From positions 1,674,001-1,738,000 of the forward strand of contig NZ_LR134363.1 of assembly GCF_900637295.1 (NCBI RefSeq): a stretch of DNA of 64,000 nucleotides, read 5' to 3'. Positions within the stretch are counted from its first letter, which is position 1, and each line of letters begins with the position of its first letter. This document shows, in pieces, positions 1 through 8,976 of the stretch. The DNA is from Actinomyces slackii (GTDB lineage Bacteria; Actinomycetota; Actinomycetes; Actinomycetales; Actinomycetaceae). The notes below the pieces were generated by a model. The model was not told where the DNA came from, ran no database searches, and saw nothing but the letters and a program-made list of their open reading frames with translations. Position numbers and translations under genes: made by a program.

Positions 1-410
1 TGAGGCGGGGATGTCGGGATACCAGGCGTCCGTGGTCCGGGTGGGGCTGTGGGCCCAGGCGGGTGATTGCCAGCCGTCTCGGGCTGCCAAGTGGTCCGCC
101 AAGGCGGCAAGGGCGGCGTCGATCTGGGGGCTGCCGGTGGGCGGGGCTCCTCTTCGAAGAACCTCGCCGCCAGCAGGAGGCCGCCTCGGCGCAGGGTTGA
201 CGTGTAGTCGTCCAGTGATTGCAGGACGATGTAGCGCCACAGTGCGTCGGGCCCGTCACCCAGCGCGAGGAGCCTTGTGCACTGGGCTGCATTGCCAGCG
301 GCGGTGTGGCGCAGGCCGATGCCAGCGTGCTGGTCAGGGCTTGGTGGTGGCGCAGCCTGGGCTTGTTCCAGGAGGCTGGCGATGCTCAGGCGTGGGCCCT
401 TATACGGCAT
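1..410 (-). pseudogene. Partial hypothetical protein gene with a frameshift, runs off the left edge
   Basis: The minus-strand reading starts at an ATG at 410 with a GGAGG Shine-Dalgarno five bases upstream and begins MPYKGPRLSIASLLEQA. It stays open through a region ending ARFFEEEP, then loses frame near 141-148 in a C-rich run. The adjacent frame continues at once with TGSPQIDAALAALADHLAARDGW and then AWYPDIPAS to the edge, which resembles small helical actinobacterial proteins of unknown function that I cannot name with certainty. One missing base would explain the break, so this is either a young pseudogene or an assembly error. It lies 87 bp downstream of the NYN gene on the same strand and may be co-transcribed with it. 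Confidence 0.55.
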
Positions 411-496
411 GGCGTCCTCCTTCCGATCGCACCGTGTACAGGGATTCGATCGTATCGGGTCCTTTTCTGGCCACTGGGTGACCCTGAGCCCCGTCT

Positions 497-1069
497 TCAG
501 TTGAGTCCCGCATAGTCAGTCAGGTCCTGGACGCTGAGGAAATCGCCCTCGTTGAGGAACTGGCACCAGGGGATCTGGGTGTTGCCGACACGAAGGCGAC
601 GGCCTCCGCTCCAGCAGGCGAGTTCGATGTGGCAACTGGTCTTCTGGTAGACGAACTCGATGGCTGGGAGGATGTCCTTGTCGCTGGTGAAGACGATCGC
701 GGCGTCGATGTCGCCCCTGATAGCGTATTTGACCAGGTCGACGGCGAGAGCGACGTCGATCCCCTTCTCCGATGCGGGGACGCTGGGCCACTGGGGCGGG
801 TACTGGAGGTTGCGTCGCACCACGGTCGCTCCCGTCGCCTCCCATTCGGCTGTTTGGCGGTCGTTGGCCCGGGCGGAGACTGACTGTCGCGTCGGGTTTG
901 GGCGGCCGCGGTAGACGAGGGTCTCGACAAGCATGCTGGGACGCAGGCGACGGTTGACAAGGAGGTCGGCTGTGGCCTTGGGCCAGATGTGTCCGTCGCT
1001 GGTCGCGAAGCAGCGCCTCGCCCAGCCGCTGACATTCTGGTAGTCGAAGAAAACGGCGACGCGATCCAT
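497..1069 (-). CDS. NYN domain protein (PIN-like nuclease fold)
   Basis: A 190-residue protein of the NYN/DUF88 (LabA-like) family, a PIN-fold group often acting as RNases. The N-terminal strand VAVFFDYQNV carries the first acidic residue. A central DVALAVDLVKY and the segment IVFTSDKDILPAIEFV supply the other conserved aspartates, so the metal site looks complete. I chose the ATG at 1069 rather than the in-frame start at 1102, because a GAGG sits at 1075-1078 and the longer start would lie inside a terminator hairpin. The leader hairpin at 1073-1132 probably controls expression. The substrate is unknown. Confidence 0.8.
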   Translation of the reverse strand: MDRVAVFFDYQNVSGWARRCFATSDGHIWPKATADLLVNRRLRPSMLVETLVYRGRPNPTRQSVSARANDRQTAEWEATGATVVRRNLQYPPQWPSVPASEKGIDVALAVDLVKYAIRGDIDAAIVFTSDKDILPAIEFVYQKTSCHIELACWSGGRRLRVGNTQIPWCQFLNEGDFLSVQDLTDYAGLN

Positions 1070-1072
1070 GGG

Positions 1073-1132
1073 TACCTCATTCGGGCAAAAAAACCCCGCC
1101 AATCCCGGAGGATGGCGGGGCAGAATGAGGTA
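1073..1132 (-). promoter_or_regulatory. Nested hairpin with U-tract, sequesters the NYN ribosome binding site
   Basis: On the minus strand a perfect 8-bp GC-rich stem (arms 1113-1120 and 1094-1101) is followed at once by seven U (1093-1087), the form of an intrinsic terminator. Around it lies a second perfect 10-bp stem (1123-1132 with 1073-1082) whose downstream arm contains the Shine-Dalgarno GAGG of the NYN gene, four bases before its ATG. The structure could therefore stop transcription, or hide the ribosome binding site, or switch between the two. What is seen is the pairing; the function is inferred. Confidence 0.6.
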
Positions 1133-1285
1133 ACGATATCGCGTCAGGGCAGTACCTGCAACACGCCGACCAGGCTCAGGACGTGCCCGCGAGGGTCGTG
1201 GACCGTGGCTGTCGCCTCACGTCACGGACTTGGGCCGCTTCGGCGCCCGGCTGTCCGGGAGCCTGGCCCGGGGGTGCTGAGGGCC
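1132..1285. other. Intergenic stretch, possible remnant of a VOC-type gene tail
   Basis: No intact gene. On the minus strand, ending with a stop at 1144-1146, a short open stretch reads ATVHDPRGHVLSLVGVLQ, which resembles the last strand of glyoxalase/VOC proteins (DPDGH-x-x-x-LV). An in-frame stop lies a few codons upstream, so it would be a scrap of a lost gene. A small palindrome (1275-1289) overlaps the nhaA stop. Confidence 0.25.
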
Positions 1286-3118
1286 TCAGCTCTTCACCTC
1301 CGCCAGCGCCTCGTTGGCGGCCTCGGTGAGCGTCCACCGATGGAGCAGGCCGTGCAGCCGGCGCCCGTTGATGTAGACCACGGGGCTGCCGTCCTCCTGA
1401 AGGCCCTCGACATCCAGGCCGTCGTCGGTCACCTTGGCCTCGTCAGCGCCGCTGGTGATGCGCGACCACAGGGAGTCGACGTCGAGCCCCACGGACTCCG
1501 CGGCCTGGGAGATCGTGTGGTCGTCGACGTCGCCGCGCAACTCGGCCAGGGCATCGTGCATGGGCCAGATCTTGTCCTGCAGATAGGCGGCCTCCAGGGC
1601 CAGGGCAGCATTGATGGCCTCCGGGGTGTAGGCCATGTGGCGGAGCACCACGCGCACCCGGCCGTCCTCGATCATGGGGCGCATCCCCTTGAGGGCCTCC
1701 ATGAGTCGCCAGCGGCCCTCGAAGGTCATATCCGCGTAGTTGATGAGGGTCACCGGCGCATTGACATCGCCGACGATGTGGTCGGTGTGGTCATCGATGG
1801 GCCGGCGCAGGGACTCGTCCTCGGGGGGCGGAAGGGGCCACAGCCGGTCGCCGATCCTGAAGATGACGGCCGCCAGCGCCAGTGCCAGCAGGGAGGCGCT
1901 GAGCACTCCGATCCGGGCCTGGTCGCGCAGGGCCTCGTCACTCAGGGCCAGGCCCGCCACCAGCAGGGAGATGGTGAAGCCCATCCCGGACAGGGCGCCG
2001 ATCCCCGCCACGCGGGGCAGGTCCAGACCGGGCAGGTGGGAGGAGGGGACCAGGCGCATGACGATGCCGGCACCCAGTATGGCGCCGATGAACTTGCCCA
2101 GGACCAGGCCCACGATGACCCCCCAGGTCAGGGGCGAGGACACGGCCGTGGCCAGAGCCGCGCCGTTGAGCTCCACGCCGGCATTGGCCAGGGCGAACAG
2201 TGGCACCACCAGGTAGTTGACATACGGGGGCAAGGCGAATGACAGGCGCTGGTTGAGGGGCATGGAGTAGGCCAGGGCCTCGCGCACCGCCATGGCGGTG
2301 CCGGGGGCGGGTGCCTGGCGGAAGAGGCGGAAGATCTCGTTGGCCCCCTCCAGGTCGCGGCTGCGCAGGTTGTAGACCGGCATGAGCAGGGCGATGAGCA
2401 CCCCGGCGATGGTGGCGTGGACCCCGGAGAGGTAGACGGCGTACCAGGTGACGATCCCCAGGGCCAGATAGGGCAGGATCCGCCATACCCCGGCGCGCTG
2501 GAGGCACCACACGCCCACCAGTCCGGCTCCCGCGAAGGCCAGGGCGACCAGGTTGAGGGAGTCGGTGTAGAACACGGCGATGACCAGCAGCGCCCCAATA
2601 TCGTCGATGACGGCGAAGGCCAGGAGGAAGAGCCGCAGGCGAGGAGCGCGCTTGGGGCCGATCAGCGCCAGCATGCCCAGGGCGAAGGCCGTATCGGTTG
2701 AGATGACGGTTCCCCAGGCCTGGGCCCCGGGGCCGGAGCCGGTCACGAGCAGGAAGAGGCCCACGGGCACCACCAGCCCGCCGACGGCGGTAGCCGCGGG
2801 GAGCAGCGCTCGCCCGGGAAGATGCAGATCGCCCAGTGTGAGGTCTCGACGCACATCGAGCCCCACCATGAAGAAGAAGATCGCCATGAGGCCCTCGTCG
2901 ACCCAGCCGTGCAGGGTCAGCTCCAGGCTCAGGGGCCCCACGTTCAGCGAGGCCGGGGTCTCCCAGAAGTCGTGGTAGCTGTGCCCGACATTCGCCCACA
3001 CCAGGGCGATGACGGTGGTCAGGGCGAGCGCGACGGCGGCATAGGTCTCGTTGTGCAGGACCATGCGGCGACGACGGCGCCTGCGCAGGTGGTCATTGAC
3101 GATCTCGTGCGGGCTCAT
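1286..3118 (-). CDS. nhaA: Na+/H+ antiporter NhaA fused to a C-terminal thioredoxin-like domain
   Basis: A 610-residue inner-membrane antiporter exchanging Na+ for H+. The N-terminal ~410 residues match NhaA, with STDTAFALGMLALIG and the paired aspartates in FAVIDDIGALL (about residues 172-173) that bind the ions. From about residue 435 a DsbA/thioredoxin-like domain follows (VTLINYADMTFEGRW to VYINGRRLHGL). Its active-site position reads MTFEGRW where DsbA proteins have CPYC, so it has no redox cysteines and is probably structural or regulatory. NhaA-thioredoxin fusions occur in Actinobacteria. The ATG at 3118 has AGGAG five bases upstream; an in-frame TTG lies at 3133. Upstream is an ABC exporter on the same strand. 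Confidence 0.9.
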   Translation of the reverse strand: MSPHEIVNDHLRRRRRRRMVLHNETYAAVALALTTVIALVWANVGHSYHDFWETPASLNVGPLSLELTLHGWVDEGLMAIFFFMVGLDVRRDLTLGDLHLPGRALLPAATAVGGLVVPVGLFLLVTGSGPGAQAWGTVISTDTAFALGMLALIGPKRAPRLRLFLLAFAVIDDIGALLVIAVFYTDSLNLVALAFAGAGLVGVWCLQRAGVWRILPYLALGIVTWYAVYLSGVHATIAGVLIALLMPVYNLRSRDLEGANEIFRLFRQAPAPGTAMAVREALAYSMPLNQRLSFALPPYVNYLVVPLFALANAGVELNGAALATAVSSPLTWGVIVGLVLGKFIGAILGAGIVMRLVPSSHLPGLDLPRVAGIGALSGMGFTISLLVAGLALSDEALRDQARIGVLSASLLALALAAVIFRIGDRLWPLPPPEDESLRRPIDDHTDHIVGDVNAPVTLINYADMTFEGRWRLMEALKGMRPMIEDGRVRVVLRHMAYTPEAINAALALEAAYLQDKIWPMHDALAELRGDVDDHTISQAAESVGLDVDSLWSRITSGADEAKVTDDGLDVEGLQEDGSPVVYINGRRLHGLLHRWTLTEAANEALAEVKS

Positions 3119-3189
3119 CACCACTCCTGGCAAGTCGGCGGGGGCAGGCGGTTATTCTAATGGTTGACCCGGCTTAAGGGGTCTTGGGC

Positions 3190-5001
3190 TCAGTGCGGGG
3201 AGACGGTCTGGGTGCCCGCCTCGGGCGGGGCGGAGTGGATCCTCAGTGCCTGGACGGATTCCCGGTACAGGGAGTCCCGGGCCATGAGCTCGGCGTGGGT
3301 GCCGCGGTCGCGCAGGCGCCCTCCGTCCATGACGATGATCTGATCGGCGTCCAGCACGGTGGACAGCCGGTGGGCGATGGTGATCACGGCCCCCGAGCGC
3401 GAGGCCTGGGCAATGACCTCGGCGATGGCGGCCTCGGTTCCCGCGTCGAGTTGGGCCGTGGCCTCGTCGAGCAGGAGGATCTCGGGGCTTCCCACCAGGG
3501 CCCGCGCGACTGCCAGGCGCTGGCGCTCGCCTCCCGACAGGCGGGTGTCGGCCACCACGGTGTCCAGCCCCAGGGGCATGGACCGGATCCGCTCATCGAG
3601 ACGGGCCGCGGCCAGGGCCCGCCAGGCGGCGGCGTCGTCGGACGTGGGGGAGCGCAGGAGCACGTTGTCCCGAACGGTTCCGGGGATGATCGGGGTCTCC
3701 TGCTCAACATAGGCGATCCGGGATCGCACCTGGTCGATGCTCAGCTCACTGTAGGGCGTGCCGTCAAGCGCGATGGTGCCCTCGGTGGGGTCCAGGAAGC
3801 GCAGCAGCAGGGAGAACACCGTGGTCTTGCCGGCGCCGGAGGGGCCCACCAGGGCGGTGTGCCCGGTGCGGGGGATGTCCAGGCTCACCGCCTCCAGGGC
3901 AGGGGTGCCGTCGTAGGCGGCGCTGACTCCCCTCAGGGACAGGACCGGGGCGTGGGCCGACGGCGGCGCCTGGCGGCTCGCGGGCTCGGCATCCTCCTCG
4001 GCGGTCAGCGACTCGGTCTGGCGGATGCGCGCCGCGGCGGCCAGGCCGGACTGGAGGTCGGCCAGGACCGTGGACAGCACGGTGATGGGGTTGACGAGGT
4101 TGAAGGCGTACAGGAGGAAGGCCACCAGCGTGGAGGTCGCCATATCGCCGGTGCTCACGCGCCAGGCACCCACCCCCAGGATCGCGATCATCGCCAGTTG
4201 CATGCCGCCGTCGGCGATGCTCCACACCAGTGCCTCATAGACCACGGCGCGCACCGAGTGCTTGGTGGAGTGCTCCGCCTGACCGGAGATCCGGGCGATC
4301 TCGCGGCCCTCGGCCCGCGAGGCCTTGATGGTGCGCAGTGCGCGCAGGCTGCCCTCCAGCGTGGCGCCCAGGTCTCCCAGGGCATCCTGGGCGCGCTCCT
4401 CGGCATGGCTGATTCGTGGCAGGAGAATGCCGATCATGGCGGTTACCCCGGCAACGGCCACCAGGGCGATGAGCAGCATGGGCCAGTCCAGGACGCCCAT
4501 GAGGACGATGGTTCCCACCAGGGCCACCATGCCGTTGACCAGATCGACCACGGAGGAGGTGACGGCGCTGCGCAGAAGGACCGTGTCGGAGGTGACCCGG
4601 GTGATGAGCTCGCCGGTGCGGAAGCGCTGGACAGCCATGAGTCTGGCGCGGAAGAAGCGCTCGATGAGCGTGGTGCGGGCGCTGAGCACCACATGCTCGG
4701 CGACCCTGCCCAGGACGAAGGCCTGCGCGCCTCCGGCGAGCGTGCCCGCGATGAGCAGGGCCACCAGGATGAGGACCGGAACGATCAAGGAGCCCTCGCC
4801 GCCCAGGATGTCCAGGACCCGCTTGGTGGCCAGGGGCGTGGCCAGGGAGGTGGCGGTGGCCAGCAGGCCCAGGACGATGCCGGCCCCGATGGCCGGCAGA
4901 TGGGGGCGGGCATAGGGGTAGAGGACGCGCAGCCCCTCACGCATGGGCAGTGGCGGCTGGTCCGATGGCGGGGCGGGGGCGGCAGGACCGATGGACGTCA
5001 T
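3190..5001 (-). CDS. ABC transporter, fused membrane and ATPase domains (exporter type)
   Basis: About 603 residues with the exporter half-transporter layout: six membrane helices in the first ~310 residues, then a nucleotide-binding domain. Walker A is VGPSGAGKTTVFSLLL, the signature LSGGERQRLAVARAL, Walker B EILLLDEATAQLD, and the H-loop TIAHRLSTV, so ATP hydrolysis should be intact. It would work as a homodimer, or with a partner encoded elsewhere. The ATG at 5001 is preferred over the in-frame start at 5052 because AGGAG lies seven bases before it. Multidrug or lipid export is the family's usual role; the substrate cannot be read from sequence. Confidence 0.88.
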   Translation of the reverse strand: MTSIGPAAPAPPSDQPPLPMREGLRVLYPYARPHLPAIGAGIVLGLLATATSLATPLATKRVLDILGGEGSLIVPVLILVALLIAGTLAGGAQAFVLGRVAEHVVLSARTTLIERFFRARLMAVQRFRTGELITRVTSDTVLLRSAVTSSVVDLVNGMVALVGTIVLMGVLDWPMLLIALVAVAGVTAMIGILLPRISHAEERAQDALGDLGATLEGSLRALRTIKASRAEGREIARISGQAEHSTKHSVRAVVYEALVWSIADGGMQLAMIAILGVGAWRVSTGDMATSTLVAFLLYAFNLVNPITVLSTVLADLQSGLAAAARIRQTESLTAEEDAEPASRQAPPSAHAPVLSLRGVSAAYDGTPALEAVSLDIPRTGHTALVGPSGAGKTTVFSLLLRFLDPTEGTIALDGTPYSELSIDQVRSRIAYVEQETPIIPGTVRDNVLLRSPTSDDAAAWRALAAARLDERIRSMPLGLDTVVADTRLSGGERQRLAVARALVGSPEILLLDEATAQLDAGTEAAIAEVIAQASRSGAVITIAHRLSTVLDADQIIVMDGGRLRDRGTHAELMARDSLYRESVQALRIHSAPPEAGTQTVSPH

Positions 5002-5057
5002 GTCGTCTCCTGGGGTCTCGGGCCTATGCAGTTGTGGGGTGGCGTGCGTCAAAGGGC

Positions 5058-5273
5058 TCAGACGCCGAAGCCCACGCGGCGGGGCTCGGTCTCGCCGAGC
5101 TCGACGTAGGCCAGTGAGCCGGCCGGCACGAAGACCCTGCGGCCCTTGTCGTCGCGGAGCGTCACGGCCCGGGTGTCCGCATCCTTGACGGCGGCCAGCA
5201 CCTCGTCATGCGAGGCGGAGGTCTCCAGGGACAGCTCGCGGCCCGAGTGCTTGATGCCAATGGTGACCTGCAT
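5058..5273 (-). CDS. DUF3107 family small protein
   Basis: A 71-residue protein starting MQVTIGIKHSGRELSLE and ending VELGETEPRRVGFGV, the usual length and pattern of DUF3107, a small beta-rich family nearly confined to Actinobacteria and without an assigned function. AAGGAG stands five bases before the ATG. It lies 56 bp upstream of the ABC exporter on the same strand and is divergent from the helicase-nuclease genes; in relatives DUF3107 genes often sit near UvrD-type helicases, as here. Confidence 0.85.
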   Translation of the reverse strand: MQVTIGIKHSGRELSLETSASHDEVLAAVKDADTRAVTLRDDKGRRVFVPAGSLAYVELGETEPRRVGFGV

Positions 5274-5520
5274 GGGTGCTCCTTCAGGGTGGGGCCGCCG
5301 TGCCGGGGCCGGGGTGCAACTGCCGTCATCATACGTGGAGCCCTCCCCCCGCCTCGCACCCGGGACCTGAGGATCTCCCGGTTTTCGCCTCACGCGGACG
5401 AGCGCCCAGGACGTGACCGGGACGGCGCGCCGAGGTGGGGCGGGTCGCGATCCGGTGGCGATCCGACGGCCCGGGCAAGGCCTTCTCATCCATGTCAGCG
5501 GCCCATGATGAGATGGCCCC

Positions 5521-8500
5521 ATGTCCGCCGCTGCCGAGCCGATCCGCCTCCTGCCTGCCCTGGAGCAGCCGGGGCTTCCCGCCGCTGACCCCAGTGCGCA
5601 GGCCGTTGCGGAGCGGGTCGCCGGGCATGCCAATGTCGTGGTGCTCGGCGCCCCGGGAACCGGCAAGACGACGACGGCGCTGCGCCTGCTGACAGGCTCC
5701 GTGGCCGCGGGCCGGGACGCCATCCTCCTGGCCCCCACGCGGGCGCGCGCCGATCTGCTTCGCGCCCGGGCCGCCCATCTGCTGGGGCAGGGCCATGGTG
5801 ATGGGCGTGTGCGCGTGCGCACCCCGGCCTCACTGGCCCTGACGATCCTCACCACCTCTCTGACCGAGCGGCCCGATCCTCTGCCCGCCCCGGTCCTGCT
5901 GGCGGGAGCCGAGGAGGACGCGGCCCTCGCCGCCATGGTCGGCGCCATCTCCTGGCCGGATCTGCCCGCCGAGGCCGTCGGCTCGCGCGCCTTCCGCTCC
6001 CAGTTGCGCAACCTTCTGGCCCGCGCCGCGGAGATGGGCATCAGCGCCGAGGAGCTCGCCCAGTGGGGCAGGGCCCTGGATGTGCCCATCTGGGGCCCGG
6101 CCTCCCAGCTCCTGCGCACCTGGGACGCCCAGGGCCGGCCCAGCCCGGAGCTGCGATCCCAGACCCGCAAGATGGACACCGCCCGTCTTCAGGACCGCGC
6201 CCGTGAGGCCCTGGAGACCTGGCAGGCCGACGCCGTGGCCGCCCCCCGTCCGGTGCCCGACCTGGTCATCGTGGATGACTACCAGGACTGCACCGCCGCC
6301 ACCGCCCGTCTCCTGACCACCCTGGCCACGCCCGACGGCGCGGGGCACCGCGCCCAGGTGGTGGTTCTGGGGGATCCCGATGCCGCGGTGGAGACCTTCC
6401 GCGGCGGCACCCCCAGCCTCCTGGTTGCCGCGGAGGACCGCTCCGGCCTGGCGGCCGAGCGCCTGGTCCTGAGCACTCGGCACCGCGGCGGCCCTGCGCT
6501 GGCAGAGCTGTGGAGGGACCAGGCCGAGCGGATCCCCATCACCGGAACCGCCTCCCACCGCCGCCCGCGACTGGCCGGTGGCGATGCGCCGCCCGTGCCG
6601 GGCACGGCGGCGGGCGCCCCGAGGGCCGTGCCGCCCGGTGCCCCGCAGGGGGTCGAGGCGATCGTGGCCAGCTCGCCCGCCCAGGAGGCCGCCCATGTGG
6701 CCCGGGCACTGCGGGCCGAGCGCATCCACCACGGCACCGCCTGGCAGGAGATGGCCGTGATCGTCCGCTCATCGGCCCAGGCCAGTGCCACCGCTCGGGA
6801 ACTGAGGCGCCGCGGCCTGCCCGTTGCCCCGGGAAGCCCCGCCGTCCTCCTGCGCGCCGAGCCCGCCGCAGCCGCCCTTGTCAACCTGGTGCGCGCCGGT
6901 GTTGAGGGCCGCCTGGGGCGGGTGGGGCGGGAGCCCCCCGAGCGGGCCAGCGCCCTGGAGCTGCTCTCCAGCCCCCTGATCGGCCTGAGCGCCCTGGACC
7001 TGCGCCGCCTGCGGCGTCGGCTGCGCGCCGAGCAGACTGCTCCGGCGGCGATCGAGCCGGGGGTGGGAGAGCGCCCCGTGGCCAGTGCCGACGATGCGCT
7101 GCTGGCCACGGTCTCCTCCCCGGAGGCGGCCCGCGCCTTCCACCAGGTGGTGGCCGGCGAATCCCTGGCCGCCCAGGCCCAGGCGCTGTGCCGGGGCGCC
7201 GAGGTGATCGCAGCGGTCCTCCAGGCGCTCGCCGAGGGACGGCATGACGCCGAATCCCTGCTGTGGGCCGCATGGGCCGCCTCGGGGCGGGCCGAGGCCT
7301 GGCGCGAGACCGCCCTGAGCGCGCCTGAGGGCGCTGGGGGAGCGCAGTCGGTCCTGGCCCAGGCCGCGGAGCGGGATCTGGACGTGGTCACCGCCCTGTT
7401 CAAGCGCGCCGAGGTCTGGGCCGAGCGCCGGCCCGGAGCCCCGGCCTCCGCATTCCTCGATGAGCTCGCCGCCGAGGCCCTGCCCTCGGACTCGGTGGCC
7501 CCCCATGGCGCCCGCCCCGCGGGGGTGACCATCCTGACCCCTGCGGCGGCGGCCGGTCGCCAGTGGGAGGTGGTGGCCGTGATGGGGCTCAACCGTGACT
7601 CCTGGCCCGATCTGCGCCTGCGCGACTCGATCACCCGTGCCGGCCTGCTGGTGGATGCGGCCACAGGGCGCCTGCCGCGCGGGGCCCAGGGCATGCCCGT
7701 GGCGCAGGTCGATCCGGTCGTGGCCCGCGCGCATGTCCGAGCCGATGAGCGACGCATGCTGGTGGCGGCCCTGACCCGCGCTACTCGTCGCCTCCTGGTC
7801 ACCGCCTCCGTTGATGCCGAGCACGCCCCGTCCACCTTCTTCACCGAGATCGCCGAGAGGACCACCGGCCTGGTCCGCGACGAGGAGGGTGTGGTCAGGC
7901 CCGCCCAGGACGTCGGGGACCTGACCCTGCGCGGGCTGGTCGGCGAGCTGCGGCAGGCCGTCGTCCTGGGGCACCTGCCCCAGGCCACGCAGCTCCAGCG
8001 CCGGCGCGCGGGGCAGGCGGCCCTGATCCTGGCCCGCCTCCAGCGCGCCCACGTCCCCGGCGCCGACCCCGCCACCTGGGCGGGCGGGCAGGCCTCGGCC
8101 ACGGCACCGCTGGTCGGGCCCGGGCGGCCCATCCGCATCAGCCCCTCCGACGTCGAGGCCATCACCGACTGCCCCCTGCGGTGGTTCCTCCAGCGCAAGG
8201 GCGGCAGCACCCCCGCCTCGGCGGCCCAGAGCCTGGGCATCGTCATCCACGCCCTGGCCGAGCGGGCCCAGCGCGAGGAGCTGCGCGGACCGGCCCTCAT
8301 GGAGGCCTTCGAGGCCGAGCTGCCCCGCCTGGGCTACCCGCCGACCTGGCTGGGCAGGCAGGAGGCCGAGCGCGCCCGCGCCATGGTGGAGCGCCTGGAC
8401 TCCTACCTGGCCGCCGTCCCCGGTCCCGCGCAGGTCGAGGTCCCCATCCAGGCCGACCTCCTCCTGCATGCGCCGACCGTCCCGGCAGGCGCCTGCCCCG

Positions 8501-8976
8501 CCAGCGCGCCAGGCGAGGGCGCCCACGGCAAGCAGGGGCCCGGGCTCCCGGTGATCCTGGCCGGCAGGATCGACCGCCTCGAACTGATCGATGGCCCCGA
8601 TGAGCCGCGCAAGGCGCGCCTCATCGACATCAAGACCGGCAGGACCCCCCACGCCGATCCCGAGCACCACCCGCAGCTGGCCGCCTACCGTCTGGCCCTT
8701 GAGGCCCAGGGGCATGAGGTGATCGGCGGCGCCCTGGTCCTGCTGGGCAAGGAGCCAGGCAGGGACGGGGCGACCATCATCAGCCCCAAGGGCGCGGCTC
8801 TGGCTCCCAGCCCGGATCCTGACACCGGCCAGGACTGGGCGCGCGAGCTGGTGCGCACCGCGGCCCTGGACGCCTCGGGCACGGCGCTTCAGGCACGCAG
8901 CGGCAAGCACTGCCGCACCTGCCCAGTGGCGGACTCCTGCCCCGTCCAGCCCGAAGGGAGGCGAGTGCTCGCATGA
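5521..8976 (+). CDS. adnA: AdnA-like helicase-nuclease subunit (UvrD-type motor plus PD-(D/E)XK nuclease)
   Basis: A 1151-residue subunit of an AdnAB-type double-strand-break resection complex. Walker A is LGAPGTGKTTTALRLL (about residue 42) and motif II is the variant VIVDDYQDCTAAT. The C-terminal third is a nuclease of the AddB/RecB kind: ISPSDVEAITDCPLRWFL (about 875-890), the catalytic LIDIKTGR and HPQLAAYRLAL. One Cys near residue 884 and three in KHCRTCPVADSC near 1129 have the spacing of the Fe-S clamp seen in AddB-type nucleases. It overlaps the next gene by ATGA. The A/B naming follows gene order in mycobacteria. No strong Shine-Dalgarno precedes the ATG. Confidence 0.82.
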   Translation: MSAAAEPIRLLPALEQPGLPAADPSAQAVAERVAGHANVVVLGAPGTGKTTTALRLLTGSVAAGRDAILLAPTRARADLLRARAAHLLGQGHGDGRVRVRTPASLALTILTTSLTERPDPLPAPVLLAGAEEDAALAAMVGAISWPDLPAEAVGSRAFRSQLRNLLARAAEMGISAEELAQWGRALDVPIWGPASQLLRTWDAQGRPSPELRSQTRKMDTARLQDRAREALETWQADAVAAPRPVPDLVIVDDYQDCTAATARLLTTLATPDGAGHRAQVVVLGDPDAAVETFRGGTPSLLVAAEDRSGLAAERLVLSTRHRGGPALAELWRDQAERIPITGTASHRRPRLAGGDAPPVPGTAAGAPRAVPPGAPQGVEAIVASSPAQEAAHVARALRAERIHHGTAWQEMAVIVRSSAQASATARELRRRGLPVAPGSPAVLLRAEPAAAALVNLVRAGVEGRLGRVGREPPERASALELLSSPLIGLSALDLRRLRRRLRAEQTAPAAIEPGVGERPVASADDALLATVSSPEAARAFHQVVAGESLAAQAQALCRGAEVIAAVLQALAEGRHDAESLLWAAWAASGRAEAWRETALSAPEGAGGAQSVLAQAAERDLDVVTALFKRAEVWAERRPGAPASAFLDELAAEALPSDSVAPHGARPAGVTILTPAAAAGRQWEVVAVMGLNRDSWPDLRLRDSITRAGLLVDAATGRLPRGAQGMPVAQVDPVVARAHVRADERRMLVAALTRATRRLLVTASVDAEHAPSTFFTEIAERTTGLVRDEEGVVRPAQDVGDLTLRGLVGELRQAVVLGHLPQATQLQRRRAGQAALILARLQRAHVPGADPATWAGGQASATAPLVGPGRPIRISPSDVEAITDCPLRWFLQRKGGSTPASAAQSLGIVIHALAERAQREELRGPALMEAFEAELPRLGYPPTWLGRQEAERARAMVERLDSYLAAVPGPAQVEVPIQADLLLHAPTVPAGACPASAPGEGAHGKQGPGLPVILAGRIDRLELIDGPDEPRKARLIDIKTGRTPHADPEHHPQLAAYRLALEAQGHEVIGGALVLLGKEPGRDGATIISPKGAALAPSPDPDTGQDWARELVRTAALDASGTALQARSGKHCRTCPVADSCPVQPEGRRVLA

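Noticed and set aside
3184-5109. Long plus-strand open frame of ~640 codons opposite the ABC exporter
   Set aside because: Its translation is Gly/His/Gln/Ala-rich low-complexity sequence without motifs, as expected from the strand opposite a GC-rich gene; the minus-strand frame has all ABC motifs.
6279-8910. Long minus-strand open frames opposite adnA
   Set aside because: Arg/Ser/Ala- or Gly-rich shadows of the coding strand; no domain or ribosome binding site.
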